From Aricia agestis (lineage: Eukaryota; Arthropoda; Insecta; Lepidoptera; Lycaenidae), in NCBI RefSeq assembly GCF_905147365.1, contig NC_056420.1, forward strand, positions 5,466,001 to 5,530,000: a stretch of DNA of 64,000 nucleotides, given 5' to 3'. Numbering within the stretch: the first letter of the stretch is position 1; each line of letters starts with the position of its first letter. Shown piece by piece: positions 51,801-61,685 of the stretch. The position numbers were made by a program, and so were the translations under genes. The notes under the pieces are model-generated. The model made no database searches and had not been told where the DNA came from. It worked only from the letters and a program-made list of their open reading frames with translations.

Positions 51801-54800
51801 TTTCAGATTTTTATTATATTATACACATATTTAATACACATCCACGACCCAGGAACTTTGAAAAATTTTTGTTCCGTCGGCGGGATTCGAACCCGCGGCT
51901 TGAGCCACCGATAGCCCACCAACTGAGCCACAGAGGTCGTCAAAGGTTTGTTAAAATCCCAAAAAAAAGACAATCAAATCATGATCGCAGACTATTTCTG
52001 CCCACGATAATGTGAGCAATCGGTATTGTAGCAAGTACATTTAATTTAATTATTATTGCTAATGAGCATTTAACTGTTAATTATTATTGGTTACGCTATT
52101 TTTTCCAACACTCACACTGGCCGCAAACGTACGTTTTCCGTATTCGATTTACGAATTCGTTTTCCGTACGTTTCTTTGGAGGTTTATTCAAATTTAGTAC
52201 AAGGAAACAATCAATGTATTTACACCTGCTGGTTTGCCATTACATCAAAATATTATCACGCTAGACTGATCCTTAGCCCGCGGTGCGCACTAGCGGCCAG
52301 GCCGCGGCGGCTAGGTCGCAGCGGCCATCAAAAGTATGGTGTGGCCGCTGATCGCGTTGCGGCCATGTGCGCGTGGTCTATGGCGGTTTTATACTGAGGT
52401 AGCTCTCTCGATGGCCGCCGCGGCCTGACCGCTTAGACTTCAAAAACGCGGCTGTGATACTCTACTGTATAATTTTAAATTGTTCACTCAATATAATATT
52501 TAGGCTAGCCGTCTTTTTATATTTTTTAAACTGGCAATGGAAATTCCACCTTAGATCTAACCCCACAATTGCACGGCTGTGTTACTCTACTATATTATTT
52601 TATATTGTTCACTCAATAAATTCAGGGTTACCAAATTTCTTTTCAAAATTTTTATATTGGCAATTATTTAACAAATAATATTTACGGGAAATATCAATTC
52701 CTCCTCAGATCCAACCCCACAACGGCGCAGCGTCTCTACATGAATGAGGAATCCATCAAGTCTTCGTCTTTCAACCCTGAACACCCCACCGTGGTGGTGG
52801 CACACGGTTTCCTCGGCAGCCACAACTCCGCGCTCAACCCGGCTATTAGAGACGGTAAGATTGCACCATAGTCCATACAGCATGACTTACTAATAATTAT
52901 TTTGTAATTGGTGGCATGACATGGTACTATCAAGGAAATTAATTCATATTATACAGATCGCTGTTATTTGGTCCGGTTATATGACGAAAATTGATGATGA
53001 AAGTGCATAGTGTGGACAAGCACGAAGCTATTAGAAAAGTTAAATGCAATAGCTATATTGCATTTAACTTTTCTAATAGCTTCAATATGACGCCAACACA
53101 GTATCGGCGTTAGGGGACTGCGACGCTAGGCGATCGCCCAGTGCCCCGGATGAAATGGGGCGCCGAAAATTAACAGAAGGGGTCGCCGCAAGCCTCCACA
53201 CACTACCAGTAGTGCTAGCACGGCGAAAAGTAGAAATGCGAAAGTATAGACAAACTGTGGACATAAACTTAAGGTGCCGTTCCGATCTTTACCGCGACTA
53301 ATCGCGACCGACAAAATTCAATTAAAATGCCACTTTATGACAGACTATAGTATATGTCATAAAATAAGATGTTATTTGAATTTTTAGGACTATATTCTGT
53401 AATAAAGTGGCATTTGAATTGAATTTTTCAGAACGAAAAAAGATTTTTTATTATCTCCACAGTTTGTGACTATAGTCTGTCATAAAGTGGCATTTTAATT
53501 GAATTTTTCGTAACAAGAAAAGTTTGGAACGACACCTTAAGTTTATCTCCACCATATCTCCACAGTTTGTCTATACTTTCGCATTTCCACTGGTTACCGT
53601 GCTAGGGCTACAGCACCCTGGACGTCGAAGAAATCTCGCACAGGGAGCTCCCTGGTTGTGGTAAAACCGGCACTGCGCCAACAATAGCTCAATACAACAA
53701 ATCCTTATACCTTTGATAGCTCGAGTGGATATTGGATATACTATGCTTCCATTCTAGCAATCTAAACTACTTCCAACTATTGATTTAGAAAACTCGTAGT
53801 TTATAAAACTTATAGTTAATAATTATGACTCTCGAACTCCACCAGGTAGCGTGTAACTTTAAGACCTTTCGCTAAAGCTGGAGAGGGGTTTTAGGGGATT
53901 GACATAAAACAACCCCACTAAGTAGGTCTGCCATCCACCCATGAACCAATTTCTCTGACGATACAATAAGTATCGCTTCTCTAATTCTAACCATGATTAA
54001 TGTTTTAGCCCACCTCGGCAAAGCTGACACCAACGTCATCATCCTCAACTGGAATAGGATTGGCGGCGAGGATGACGACTCCGCACTACTGAGTACTCCC
54101 GTAGTCGGTCGCCGCTTGGGACAGTTTCTGAAATTCCTGAGCCAGGTTTCTGGAGCTAGCTACGACAAAATGCACCTTATTGGCTTCAGCTTAGGAGCTC
54201 ATTTAGTTGGAAGCGCTGGAAAGGAATTAGATGGAAAGATAGCCAGAATAACTGGTAAGTACGAATGTCTAGTACGATAGACAGGGTAGGCTAGACCAAG
54301 ATCTTATATGGTGGGCATTGACAAAAAGACCGAGAAAACTCGTCCCAACGTTATAGTAAACAAACATAGCTTAGCTTTCATCTAAGCGAACTATACATAC
54401 GTTGTACGATTTTGGAGTGTTAATATGCCATTTGGTTGAATGAACGTACCTACGGTCATTGCACACCTTTAAACACAAGCTCTTCTCTTAGATTCTGCCA
54501 AAGATTGTGAAGAAGTGCCTGATGGTTTTTTTTTCTCTAGGTTTGGATCCTGCCGGTAGACTGTGGCAGGTCCATCCAGAACGTTTAAGCTCATCTGATG
54601 CCCAATACGTCGAAGGCATACACACTAGCAAAGAATTCGGCATAAATTCCGAAATCGGTCATGCTGACTTCTTCGCCAATGGGGGGGAATCGCAACCTGG
54701 TTGCCTCACGCCGATCTGCAGTCACTACCGCGCCTGGCAGCTGTATGTCGCAACCGTGGAGTATAACCATCTCGAAGGCAGAAGATGCTCAGGTCTGATG

Positions 54801-56285
54801 CAGCTGCTTTTCGACATGTGCAATGGAGATATGTTGTATATGGGCAACAACGATTTTAATAAGCGAGGGTAAGATTCCTCTTTTAATGGACTAGAATAAA
54901 AGCTTTTGGCTAAAAGTAAGCAAGTATCAGCAGGGATACTCACAATTCCTGTTCTCTTCAGAATCGAAAAATTTGCAACGCGCTTATTGGTCAGTATTCA
55001 GCAAAGCGCTCTTTCATTGGCTGTTGAAATTTGTCGAATCGTTTCAGTTTTAGGGAATTTGTCGAATCTGAGACGAACATTGTTAATCAGGATTTAGATT
55101 TAAAATATTATTTCATATTTTTCCAAAACAGTGAATTTTATGCTAATTTAAAGATATCACATTAGAAGACTCAGTTCTTAAATCCTTCTCCCAGTCTTCG
55201 GTAGCCTCACAGAGCATACAATGCAAGCATTATTTCACTGTTAACAACAGAAAGTTACTCTCAGTGGACAGTGGAGATGTATTATACTAACTAGCTGTTG
55301 CCCGCGACTTCGTCCGCGTGGACTTTAGTTTATAGTTGTTCCCGCACATCGCTTGAATCGTTTACGCGCAAATCAGAAAAGTATATTGTGTGGGAACCAC
55401 ACATTTTTCCGGGACAAAGACATTCCTTGTCCCAGATTCAAATTAGTATCTCTAATCTCCATGCCAAATTTCACCAAAATAGATTCAATAGTTTACGCGC
55501 AAATCATAAAAGTATATTGTGCAGTAACCGTACATTTTTCCGGGACAAAATGTATCCTATGTTCTTTTTCGGGACTCAAAGTATCTTTATACCAAAAGCG
55601 GCTTCGCTCGCGTAAATGAGATATTCCACAGACAAATTAGTCCACAAAAAATAGCCTATGATTCTTCACGTGGTTTACTTCTTATCTGTGCCAAATAACA
55701 TAAACATTGCTCCATTAATTCGTGAGATAAGCCCTTTCAAATAATTTCCCCCGTTTTTTCCACACTTTTCTCTATTTCTTCGCTCTTATTAGTCTTAGCG
55801 TAATAAAATATAGCCTATAGCCTTCCTCAATAAATGGGCTATCTAACACTGAAAGAATTTTTCAAATTGGGCCAGTAGTTCTTGAGATCAGCGCGTTCAA
55901 ATAAGCCCATTCAAATAATTTCCCCCGTTTTTTCCACACTTTCCTCTATTTCTTCGCTTCTATTTGTCTTATCGCGATAAAATATAGCCTATAGCTATTT
56001 CCGATAAATGCACTATCTAACACTCAAAGGATTTTTCAAATTGGACCAGTAGTTCCTGAGATTAGCGCGTTCAAACAAACAAACTAACAAACTCTTCCGC
56101 TTTATAATATTAGTATAGATTATAGACAACCTAACCACAGAATTAGTAGTACCAAAAATAACTAATCGTTTAGAAGCGCCTTTTCCCTTCTTTTTTTATT
56201 TGCAGTTTTAAAGTATATTCTAATCTTTTTTTTTTTCAGATCTGGACTTTACAGAGTAAACACTGGTTGGAGATACCCGTACTGA
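48821..56285 (+). CDS. Secreted neutral lipase, pancreatic lipase / PLA1-like family (lipase 2)
   Basis: Exons: 48821-48881, 50479-50623, 52709-52854, 54009-54254, 54541-54868, 56240-56285. All introns are GT-AG (phases 1,2,1,1,2). The 972-nt sum gives 323 aa with one stop. Residues 1-26 form a signal peptide (hydrophobic LAIVLVGF, cleavage probably after TATA). The core shows an AHGF motif where lipase 1 has AHGW, GFSLGAH with the nucleophile Ser178, GLDPAG with Asp202, and CSHYRAW with His261. Cysteines 254, 259, 282 and 293 keep the same spacing as in lipase 1 (5 and 11), implying the same two disulfides. The lid segment is short, with HTSKEFG and DFFANGG. The last exon ends VNTGWRYPY, matching MDTARTYPY in lipase 1. 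All catalytic residues are present. The Trp-to-Phe change next to the oxyanion hole and the HTDG-to-HTSK change in the lid suggest a different substrate preference, which is inference. Confidence 0.93.
49118..49166. repeat. Short palindrome
   Basis: 'gtcaagtttttcaggaaaaa' then 'tcactcgcg' is inverted as 'gctcgtga' then 'ttttttaacctgaaaaactt'. Centre at 'cttcgcg'. Confidence 0.6.
49226..49405. repeat. Inverted repeat with about 45-bp arms
   Basis: 'gggattatttttccgtccca' and 'aatgtcggccaatagaatt' are inverted as 'aattctattggtcgatattt' and 'gggtcggaaaaataatc' with several differences, so it is older than the palindrome that follows. Confidence 0.6.
49488..49736. repeat. Perfect palindrome, 107-bp arms with a 35-bp spacer
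   Basis: Left arm 49488-49594 begins 'tgaatttaactcctccacgg'. Right arm 49630-49736 is its exact reverse complement by eye over all 107 positions and ends 'ccgtggaggagttaaattca'. The 35-bp spacer is 'catcttcattgacactcaac' followed by 'cttgacaataaatta'. In the lipase 2 pre-mRNA this would fold into a long perfect hairpin. Confidence 0.9.
50765..50914. mobile_element. MITE D copy 2
   Basis: The ends 'aggtctactacgaaaccgtt' and 'aatggtttcgtggtacggcc' are inverted; the interior 'gagaatgccgcatcctgctc' pairs with 'gagtaggaggcggcattctc'. Same family as 20391-20538. Confidence 0.8.
51688..51945 (-). mobile_element. tRNA-derived SINE, full order preserved
   Basis: On the - strand the head reads 'gacctctgtggctcagttgg' with T-arm 'cgcgggttcgaatcccgc'. 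The body then runs to 'ccgttgtctggtacctgtaa' and 'cgtggtgtgaagtgtccata'. It is the intact arrangement of the SINE split at 37918-38605. The T-arm is well preserved but the 3' side continues into SINE body, so this is not a tRNA gene. Confidence 0.8.
52265..52445. repeat. GC-rich inverted repeat
   Basis: 'ggccaggccgcggcggctag' on the left is inverted as 'tggccgccgcggcctgaccg' on the right, with 'gcggccatc' / 'gatcgcgttgcggccat' inside. MITE-like, about 160 bp. Confidence 0.55.
52455..52730 (+). repeat. 154-bp tandem duplication covering the exon 3 splice acceptor
   Basis: 'attgttcactcaatataata', '...actggcaatggaaattcca', 'ccttagATCTAACCCCACAA' (first unit, acceptor at 52551-52554) is repeated as 'attgttcactcaataaattc', '...attggcaattatttaac', 'cctcagATCCAACCCCACAA' (second unit, the real acceptor at 52705-52708). 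About 20 bp of exon sequence are included. Reading from the first acceptor meets a TAA about 53 codons on. Confidence 0.75.
52855..54008 (+). other. Intron 3 of lipase 2
   Basis: Contains a palindrome at 53027-53084 ('agctattagaaaagttaaat' and inverse) and a nested foldback at 53215-53600. The foldback pairs 'atgcgaaagtatagacaaac' with 'gtttgtctatactttcgcat' and holds 'aaaatgccactttatgacag' and its inverse. Confidence 0.85.
53215..53600. mobile_element. Foldback element in intron 3
   Basis: The outer arms 'gaaatgcgaaagtatagaca' and 'tgtctatactttcgcatttc' are inverted; so are 'aaacttaaggtgccgttcc' and 'ggaacgacaccttaagttt'. The inner 'ttaaaatgccactttatgac' is inverted at 53478-53500. Related to the 8200-8860 element by its 'aaaatgcca.tttatgac' motif. 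Confidence 0.65.
54255..54540 (+). other. Intron 4 of lipase 2
   Basis: A 286-bp phase-1 intron matching intron 5 of lipase 1 in position (T|GLDPAG). No repeat recognised. Confidence 0.85.
54869..56239 (+). other. Intron 5 of lipase 2
   Basis: Phase 2, matching intron 7 of lipase 1 (NKRG|SG). It is filled from 55290 on by 'cccgcgacttcgtccgcgtg', repeat A and two direct partial copies of repeat G (55600-55910 and 55905-56120). Confidence 0.8.
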
Positions 56286-56347
56286 ATAATTCATCTGATT
56301 TAGTTAGGTTTTTGGGCGAATATATTTATTATTTATATTACATTATC

Positions 56348-56353
56348 AATAAA
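56348..56353 (+). terminator. Poly(A) signal of lipase 2
   Basis: AATAAA, about 63 bp after the TGA at 56283-56285. Confidence 0.7.
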
Positions 56354-56574
56354 GTTTTATATCACCAGATTATATTTTATCTTTCAAAATCTAATGTATT
56401 GCTGTACACCGACCGGAAATTGCATAAAAGATAACATAATAATATTATAATTATAGTCACAAACTATCGAATACAATAATAATATCATTTGATATGTCTG
56501 ATAGGTATTTTCCTTGATAAGTAGCTATCTATACTTACATATAATAAAATCGTAGGAAAGTCAATTCTGTACAT

Positions 56575-57218
56575 GGGTGAATTTCCCAACCGCTTTTTTT
56601 TCGCGGCTACTGTGAAATTGGGGGTGTGAAATGGCTTTTTAGGGATAAATAAAATTTCATCGCATAGTTTGAGTGATTATCCATATGAGGCAACAGACAC
56701 ATTTTTAATTCGATAACTAGAAGATAAAAATAAAAAATTCTAAAGGTGGAAATTAGGCCCCTCGGTGACTGTCCCAACGACCTTTTTAGTCCTAATTTCG
56801 TCAGCCGAGGAAAAAATATTAGTGGTACAAACAAACGGATTCTTTTATTGGATTTTAGAATAGCGAAACGAAGTTCTGGGGGTCAGCTAGTTAATTATAT
56901 TTTGATACGAATTTATAAAATTACCGATTGTTCAATTTTTTTATTCCGGGATGCTTGTTTTGCAATCATGCTGCTATTTCAGTGAATTTACATTTCGGTG
57001 ATTTTTTTTTCATCTCGGTGACTGACTTTTTCATCTCGGTAACAGCAAAAATAGAAATGTGTATACTTCGTTTGTTTACTGTTTAATTTTTGTCATTATT
57101 TTTGTAGTCATATAACATTATACTTAATTGAGAGGAAACTTCCATAAAAACTCAAAAAAACAAGGAAACAAAAAAGTTCACCGAAATGAATAAAATATCG
57201 ACATGTTGAAATTCACCC
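56575..57218. mobile_element. Unclassified DNA element with ACAT target duplication
   Basis: The ends GGGTGAATTTC and GAAATTCACCC are perfect 11-bp inverted repeats. ACAT flanks both sides (56571-56574 and 57219-57222). Removing the element restores the phrase 'tcaattctgtacatagaata' of repeat C. Inside, 'ctcggtgac', 'tttcggtgat', 'catctcggtgactg' and 'catctcggtaacag' recur. No open frame. The 4-bp duplication and TIR do not fit a superfamily I can name with confidence. Confidence 0.8.
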
Positions 57219-57900
57219 ACATAGAATATTTTTTAAGAAATAATACTTGGGACGTGATCTACAATCGATATGGAAGCCAAAAATATAGTTTTTAGTTTGT
57301 TGTCGGTTTTCGGTCTTTGAGCGTAACATATATACGGCAGCTGAAATGTATCACGTGGGCTCCGGCCTGACCGAGCATAACACCTCGCTCGGTTGGAAGA
57401 TCTTCCTTTGTGGCGGCCACGCCTATTCCCACAATCTGTTTGTCTGTTTGTATGTCCAAAATAAACTCAAAAAGTGCTGAATGGATTTACTTCAAATTTT
57501 GCACGAATATTACCAAGAGTTCGGGTCAACACATAGGCTATATAATATTACTAGCTGTTGCTCGCGACTTCATCTGCGTTAGGTTAGATCACGTCCCAAG
57601 TATTATTGCTCAAAAATATTCAATGTAAAGAATTGAATTTCCTACGATATTATTTTATCTATAGATGACTTAGTTTGGTCCTAAAAAGGAGAAATAAGAC
57701 GGGATACTAACGCCACGACACCATTTCGTTATAAGTATGAGTTTCAGAGGGGTTCGCGGGGCGGCGTTATATTTCTCCTTTTTTAAGAACAAAGTTAAAA
57801 ACTAAACTAAGCATACGGTTTTCGAGTGTCATTTGATTTGGGCGGGATGCGCCCCCCCCCCCCAAATCCCTACCCCCCCTCATGAAAATAACTGAATGTT
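57219..57900 (+). repeat. Repeat C and 'cgcgacttcatctgcgtta' fragments
   Basis: 57222-57260 continues the repeat C copy split by the preceding element. 57548-57890 is another copy with 'agatgacttagtttggtcct', 'aacgccacgacaccatttcg' and a C-run at 57852-57863. Confidence 0.6.
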
Positions 57901-57959
57901 CAGACTGATAGAGGATTATTTGATATCGCAAGATTTAGGGCAAAAAAAAACTCGGAGAA

Positions 57960-58890
57960 TGTCTGTATTGGAAATACTTTATGCTGATATTATGTCTCAT
58001 GTCCGATTGCATAGGGCAACTCCAGAGCTACGTTGACACATCACAAGGGTCTTGTCATCAGTTCGGACTGGTTATAAGCGCCTCTAAGACACAAATTCTT
58101 AAGCAAATGCCTAGAGGTGAAACCGCTGCTGACCCTTCTGCGTTGTATCTGAATGGACAAATACTAGAAGAGGTTTCACACTTTAAGTATCTTGGAAGTC
58201 TCATCCGCAACGACAACACCCTTGCCTTGGAGATACCATCACGTATTGCTAGTGCTGCTGCTAATTTTGGGCGACTGAATAACCGTGTGTGGAAGTACCA
58301 TAATCTCAAGCTAGAGACAAAGATTAATGTTTATAAAGCACTTATAATACCTATTCTCTTATATGGAGCTGAGACATGGTGTCTCTATAAGCCAGACATA
58401 AAGAAACTAGACACCTTTCACCTACGATGTCTAAGATCAATTCTGAAAATAAAGTGGTAGGACCATGTACCTAATTCTGAAGTCCTGCGCCGCGCCGAGA
58501 GTCGAGACGTATGGCATGGAAGCTCTACTGATGCAACGACAACTTAAATGGTGCGGGCACGTCCTTCGCATGGATGATCGCCGCTTGCCTAAAGCCGTCT
58601 TCTTTTCGGAGTTGGCAGAGGGCAAACGTAAGCAAAGTGGACAACATCTGCGATATAAGGATGTTCTAAAAAGACACTTGAATGCCTGTGTTATTGACCC
58701 TGCATGCTGGGAAAAGCTTGCTACTGAGCGGATATCCTGGCGCTCTACGATTAATACCAAAATCAAAAATTTTGAGAAAGACCGTCTGCAGACGCTTGAA
58801 GTAAAGCGCCAATTGCGTAAAGAGAGACGTCTGTCGGCCAATTCTACCGTAGCACATGTGATAGGACAATCAAAACCAAGTTCGGTCTAA
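57960..58890 (+). pseudogene. Decayed non-LTR retrotransposon, RT C-terminal part
   Basis: The reading frame at 57981-58460 gives CHQFGLVISASKTQIL, HFKYLGSLI, SRIASAAANFGRLNNRVWKY and LLYGAETWCLY followed by LRCLRSILKIKW. It then meets a TAG. A frame switch leads into 58500-58890 with MEALLMQRQLKWCGHVLRMD, RLPKAVFF and a basic C-terminus. This is the classic tail of a non-LTR RT (RTE-like by resemblance). A further shift near 57980 separates it from a YAD remnant of the catalytic box. At least two frameshifts and one stop; dead. Confidence 0.75.
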
Positions 58891-59428
58891 CAAGTCATAT
58901 TAGGGCTCATAATAGAAACAATCCTTAATTTCTGGGGTCGCCGTTATCTAAATCGATAAGGAGGACTATATTATATAGCATAATATTTACAAATTACTTT
59001 TATTTGAAACACACGCCAATAGATCGACAATATCATAAACTGTCTGTCAAGAAAGTGAAGAAATTAAAAAGTGGCAACATCGTAGTGTCATCCGTTTCAA
59101 ATCAATCGAAAAATATCTACAGCCGAACATATAACCTCCTCGTTTTTTGGAAGTCGGTTAAAAAATTTTGACATTACGATAAAAATTGTCCTAAAAAATT
59201 AAAACGTGGAATATGTATGGACTATACATATTCCACGTTTTAATTTTTTTTGGTCAATTTTTAACTAAGATAAGTATAAAAATAGGGTTTTGGTGCGATC
59301 TTGGCAACGCGGCAAATGTATGGTCAAGGTCGTTTGCTCGGGGGGCGGCCTTCATATTGTATTTTATTTTCGTTGTTCACAGCGGTTCAATAACCGCTGT
59401 GAACAACGAAATTATTATATTTTTCAAC
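58891..59428. other. Intergenic DNA with small palindromes
   Basis: Palindromes at about 59190-59248 ('aattaaaacgtggaatatgt' and inverse), 59375-59412 ('gttcacagcggttcaat' and inverse) and 59411-59455 ('attattatatttttcaaccc' and inverse). No gene. Confidence 0.55.
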
Positions 59429-59470
59429 CCCATTGGGTTGAAAAATATAATAATCTATAATCAGTTAAAC

Positions 59471-59756
59471 AGGGGTTCCCAAACTGTGCGCCGCGGCGCC
59501 CTGGTGCGCCGTGGAAAAGCAAGAGAGGCGCCGTGAGTCTATCCATCATCCCTATCCGAAACCGCAAACATTATAAAATAAAATTATAATATTATTAAAT
59601 ATAGCAGGTAGATGATTAAATGTTGTTTTTATTTACCTGTTTAACCTAACTATAATCATTAAAGATGTTATGTATATTTTTCTAATAGCTAGGCGCCGTG
59701 ACAAAATATTGTGACGTGTAACTGCGCCGCAGGCTGAAAAAGATTGGGAACCCCTG
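59471..59756. mobile_element. hAT-type MITE with 8-bp target duplication
   Basis: The ends AGGGGTTCCCAAACTG and ATTGGGAACCCCTG pair, flanked by AGTTAAAC on both sides (59463-59470 and 59757-59764). The host without the insert reads as in element K copy 1 ('cagttaaactat'). The interior is GC-rich at the ends ('gcgccgcggcgccctggtgc') and AT-rich in the middle. Confidence 0.85.
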
Positions 59757-59983
59757 AGTTAAACTATATTGTTATCTGTTATATATCAGCCCATATAGCG
59801 TCACAAGGTAATCCAATAAAAAGCAGATAAACGTGTTTACAATAATACTATCTACAAATCATTAAGAGCTGCAAACGTGATTCAATGTGTAGATAAAACG
59901 ATGAGTGCCGAAAATATGTTTAGTTAAGGTACTCCCTCACGGGGAGCATTCGCGTGTAATGTAACATCCCACCAAAACGTAAA

Positions 59984-60333
59984 ATATAAAAGGAGCCAAG
60001 CAAAATATTGCGTAGCTTTAATACTTCTGTCGTAAAAAGTTTTCAGATCACATTCAAACCAAGCCTTCAACTTATTTTGTATTTTATGTATCAATAGATT
60101 TCTTTATTTTATAATTATTATAGTGACATGGCAATGATCACTAGAGAAATAATCAGCGACTGCTGCAATCGGCCACATGCGTCGCTACATACTAGACACT
60201 TTACGCTTGCCGTCTGTGTAAGTATGAAATCCTCCAAATATGCAGTTTTATATTTGTTTCACTTGTGCTCATTGTTAAGCCACTATAATAATTATAAAAT
60301 AAAGAAATCTATTGATACATTTACTGAATGTTG
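59984..60333 (+). other. Short TATA-bearing open frame of unknown nature
   Basis: 'aaaatataaaaggagcc' near 59984-60000 is a good TATA box. An ATG at 60128 opens 68 codons, MAMITREIISDCCNRPHASL... to a TGA. EIISDCCNRP resembles the start of insulin/bombyxin A chains (C-C-x3-C-x8-C), but the third Cys is His and no B chain or signal peptide precedes it. A gtaagt at 60217 could be a splice donor. I cannot say whether it is a gene. Confidence 0.25.
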
Positions 60334-60479
60334 ATTTAAATTACAAAACAGTTTTGTAGCAACCCGGCAATGTATAATATACTATACTATCATTTTCTCG
60401 AAAATTGTCAAATAGAGATTTTTTTTTTATATTTTTCTGTACATATTTAGACACTAAAGGAAAGGTTTATGAACAAAAA

Positions 60480-60915
60480 AAATTAAAAATCGCGGAAAAA
60501 AACTCCGTCGAATTAAGGGTTAATAAGTCTTCGCTGTCTGACCGTCGTCCATCCGTATGTCACCAGGCTGGATCTCAAGAACCGCAATAGTTAGAAAGTT
60601 GCAATTTTCACAAATTATGTATTTCTGGTGTCGTTATAAAAGCTAATAGTCTAATTAAAATAAAATAAATTATTAATAGGGGCTTCATACAACAAACACG
60701 ATTTTTTCCCGTTTTTTGCTCTATATCCATAATGGTGACAGTAAGGTTTTTGAAAATATCAGAAAATACTCAACTGTGTTTCAACTTTAATAATTAATAA
60801 TAAAAATTACATAAACATATTATTCAAGGGGGCTCCCATACAAATTTACGGTACAGAATACGGCGTACATAGGGATGTACGCCAGTCCGACTCGCACTTG
60901 GCCGTTTTCATATTT
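60480..60915 (+). repeat. Decayed copy of repeat L
   Basis: Contains 'ctgaccgtcgtccatccgta', 'tgtcaccaggctggatctca' and ends 'gtccgactcgcacttggccg', matching the outline of repeat L at 44590-45510. Confidence 0.5.
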
Positions 60916-61605
60916 TTTCCTTTCATTGTGAATAAAGACCTATTCGAGAACTAAATTTCAAGGTTCTAAGTCTGCTAGAAGTACCTTAGAATTTTGATGA
61001 TCTGCCAGTCAGAGTGACAAAATGTAGTAATTTTGACCATCTGTAACTATTAAACTATTTATCGAAATTTCATGTAATTTGGAGGTTAAGCTAGTTTTAA
61101 TACTTGCTCCTAGTGACCGAATTTCTAAATCCCTAGCTTTGTTAACATCGAAGATAAAGGTGGTGTGAAATAGCCGCGAACCGCTTCGAGAAAAGTATGG
61201 TACGGCCGTGCCTTTGCTAAAAAGCTTGGCTGGGGCACTGCCATGCCCCCAGATTATAGATTCGACTTTGAGCATTACTACGTTGCAATACTACCTTCCT
61301 AACTAACGAGCATTGCGTGTAATGTAACATTATAGATTCGACTTTGAGCATTACATAGTAAGTTGACTTCACTAACAGGTAGCATTGATGTTACAAGTTG
61401 TATCAAGATACTACGCATTGTATCATTAATTCATTACAAGGTGCGCATTGTAATGCTCGGTTCTCCTCCCTCACTGATGTTAGATGTAATGCTCGACTCT
61501 GTGACGTTACATCACAAGCGAATGCTCTCGGTGAGGGAACCCCTTAATAGTAATGGTATGAAAATAGGTAGGCCTAAACTTAATAGTATAGGGTTGTCAC
61601 AGATA

Positions 61606-61638
61606 CATCCATACTAATATTATAAATGCGAAAGTATC

Positions 61639-61685
<47 letters not shown>

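Larger units (their letters stand above)
50624..52708 (+). other. Intron 2 of lipase 2
   Basis: Contains MITE D copy 2 (50765-50914), a palindrome 'cacgagatcgtgttata' / 'tataacacggtctcgtg' at 50948-50986, a palindrome at 51532-51590, a tRNA-headed SINE (51688-51945), a GC-rich inverted repeat (52270-52440) and, at its 3' end, a 154-bp duplication that includes the splice acceptor. Confidence 0.85.
59429..61545 (+). mobile_element. Unclassified element K, copy 2
   Basis: Shares with 42650-44430 the start 'gggttgaaaaatataataat', then 'tatagcgtcac', 'taaacgtgtttacaat', 'gcattcgcgtgtaatgtaac', one to two minisatellite-like units at 61255-61355 and the end 'gatgttacaagttgtatcaa' to 'aatgctctcggtgagggaac'. 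It also contains a hAT-type MITE (59471-59756), a TATA-bearing short ORF (59984-60333) and a decayed repeat L (60480-60915). Confidence 0.55.

Noticed and set aside
51870..51945. Possible tRNA gene on the - strand with a perfect T-arm
   Set aside because: It continues into a SINE body shared with the copy at 37918, so it is a SINE head.
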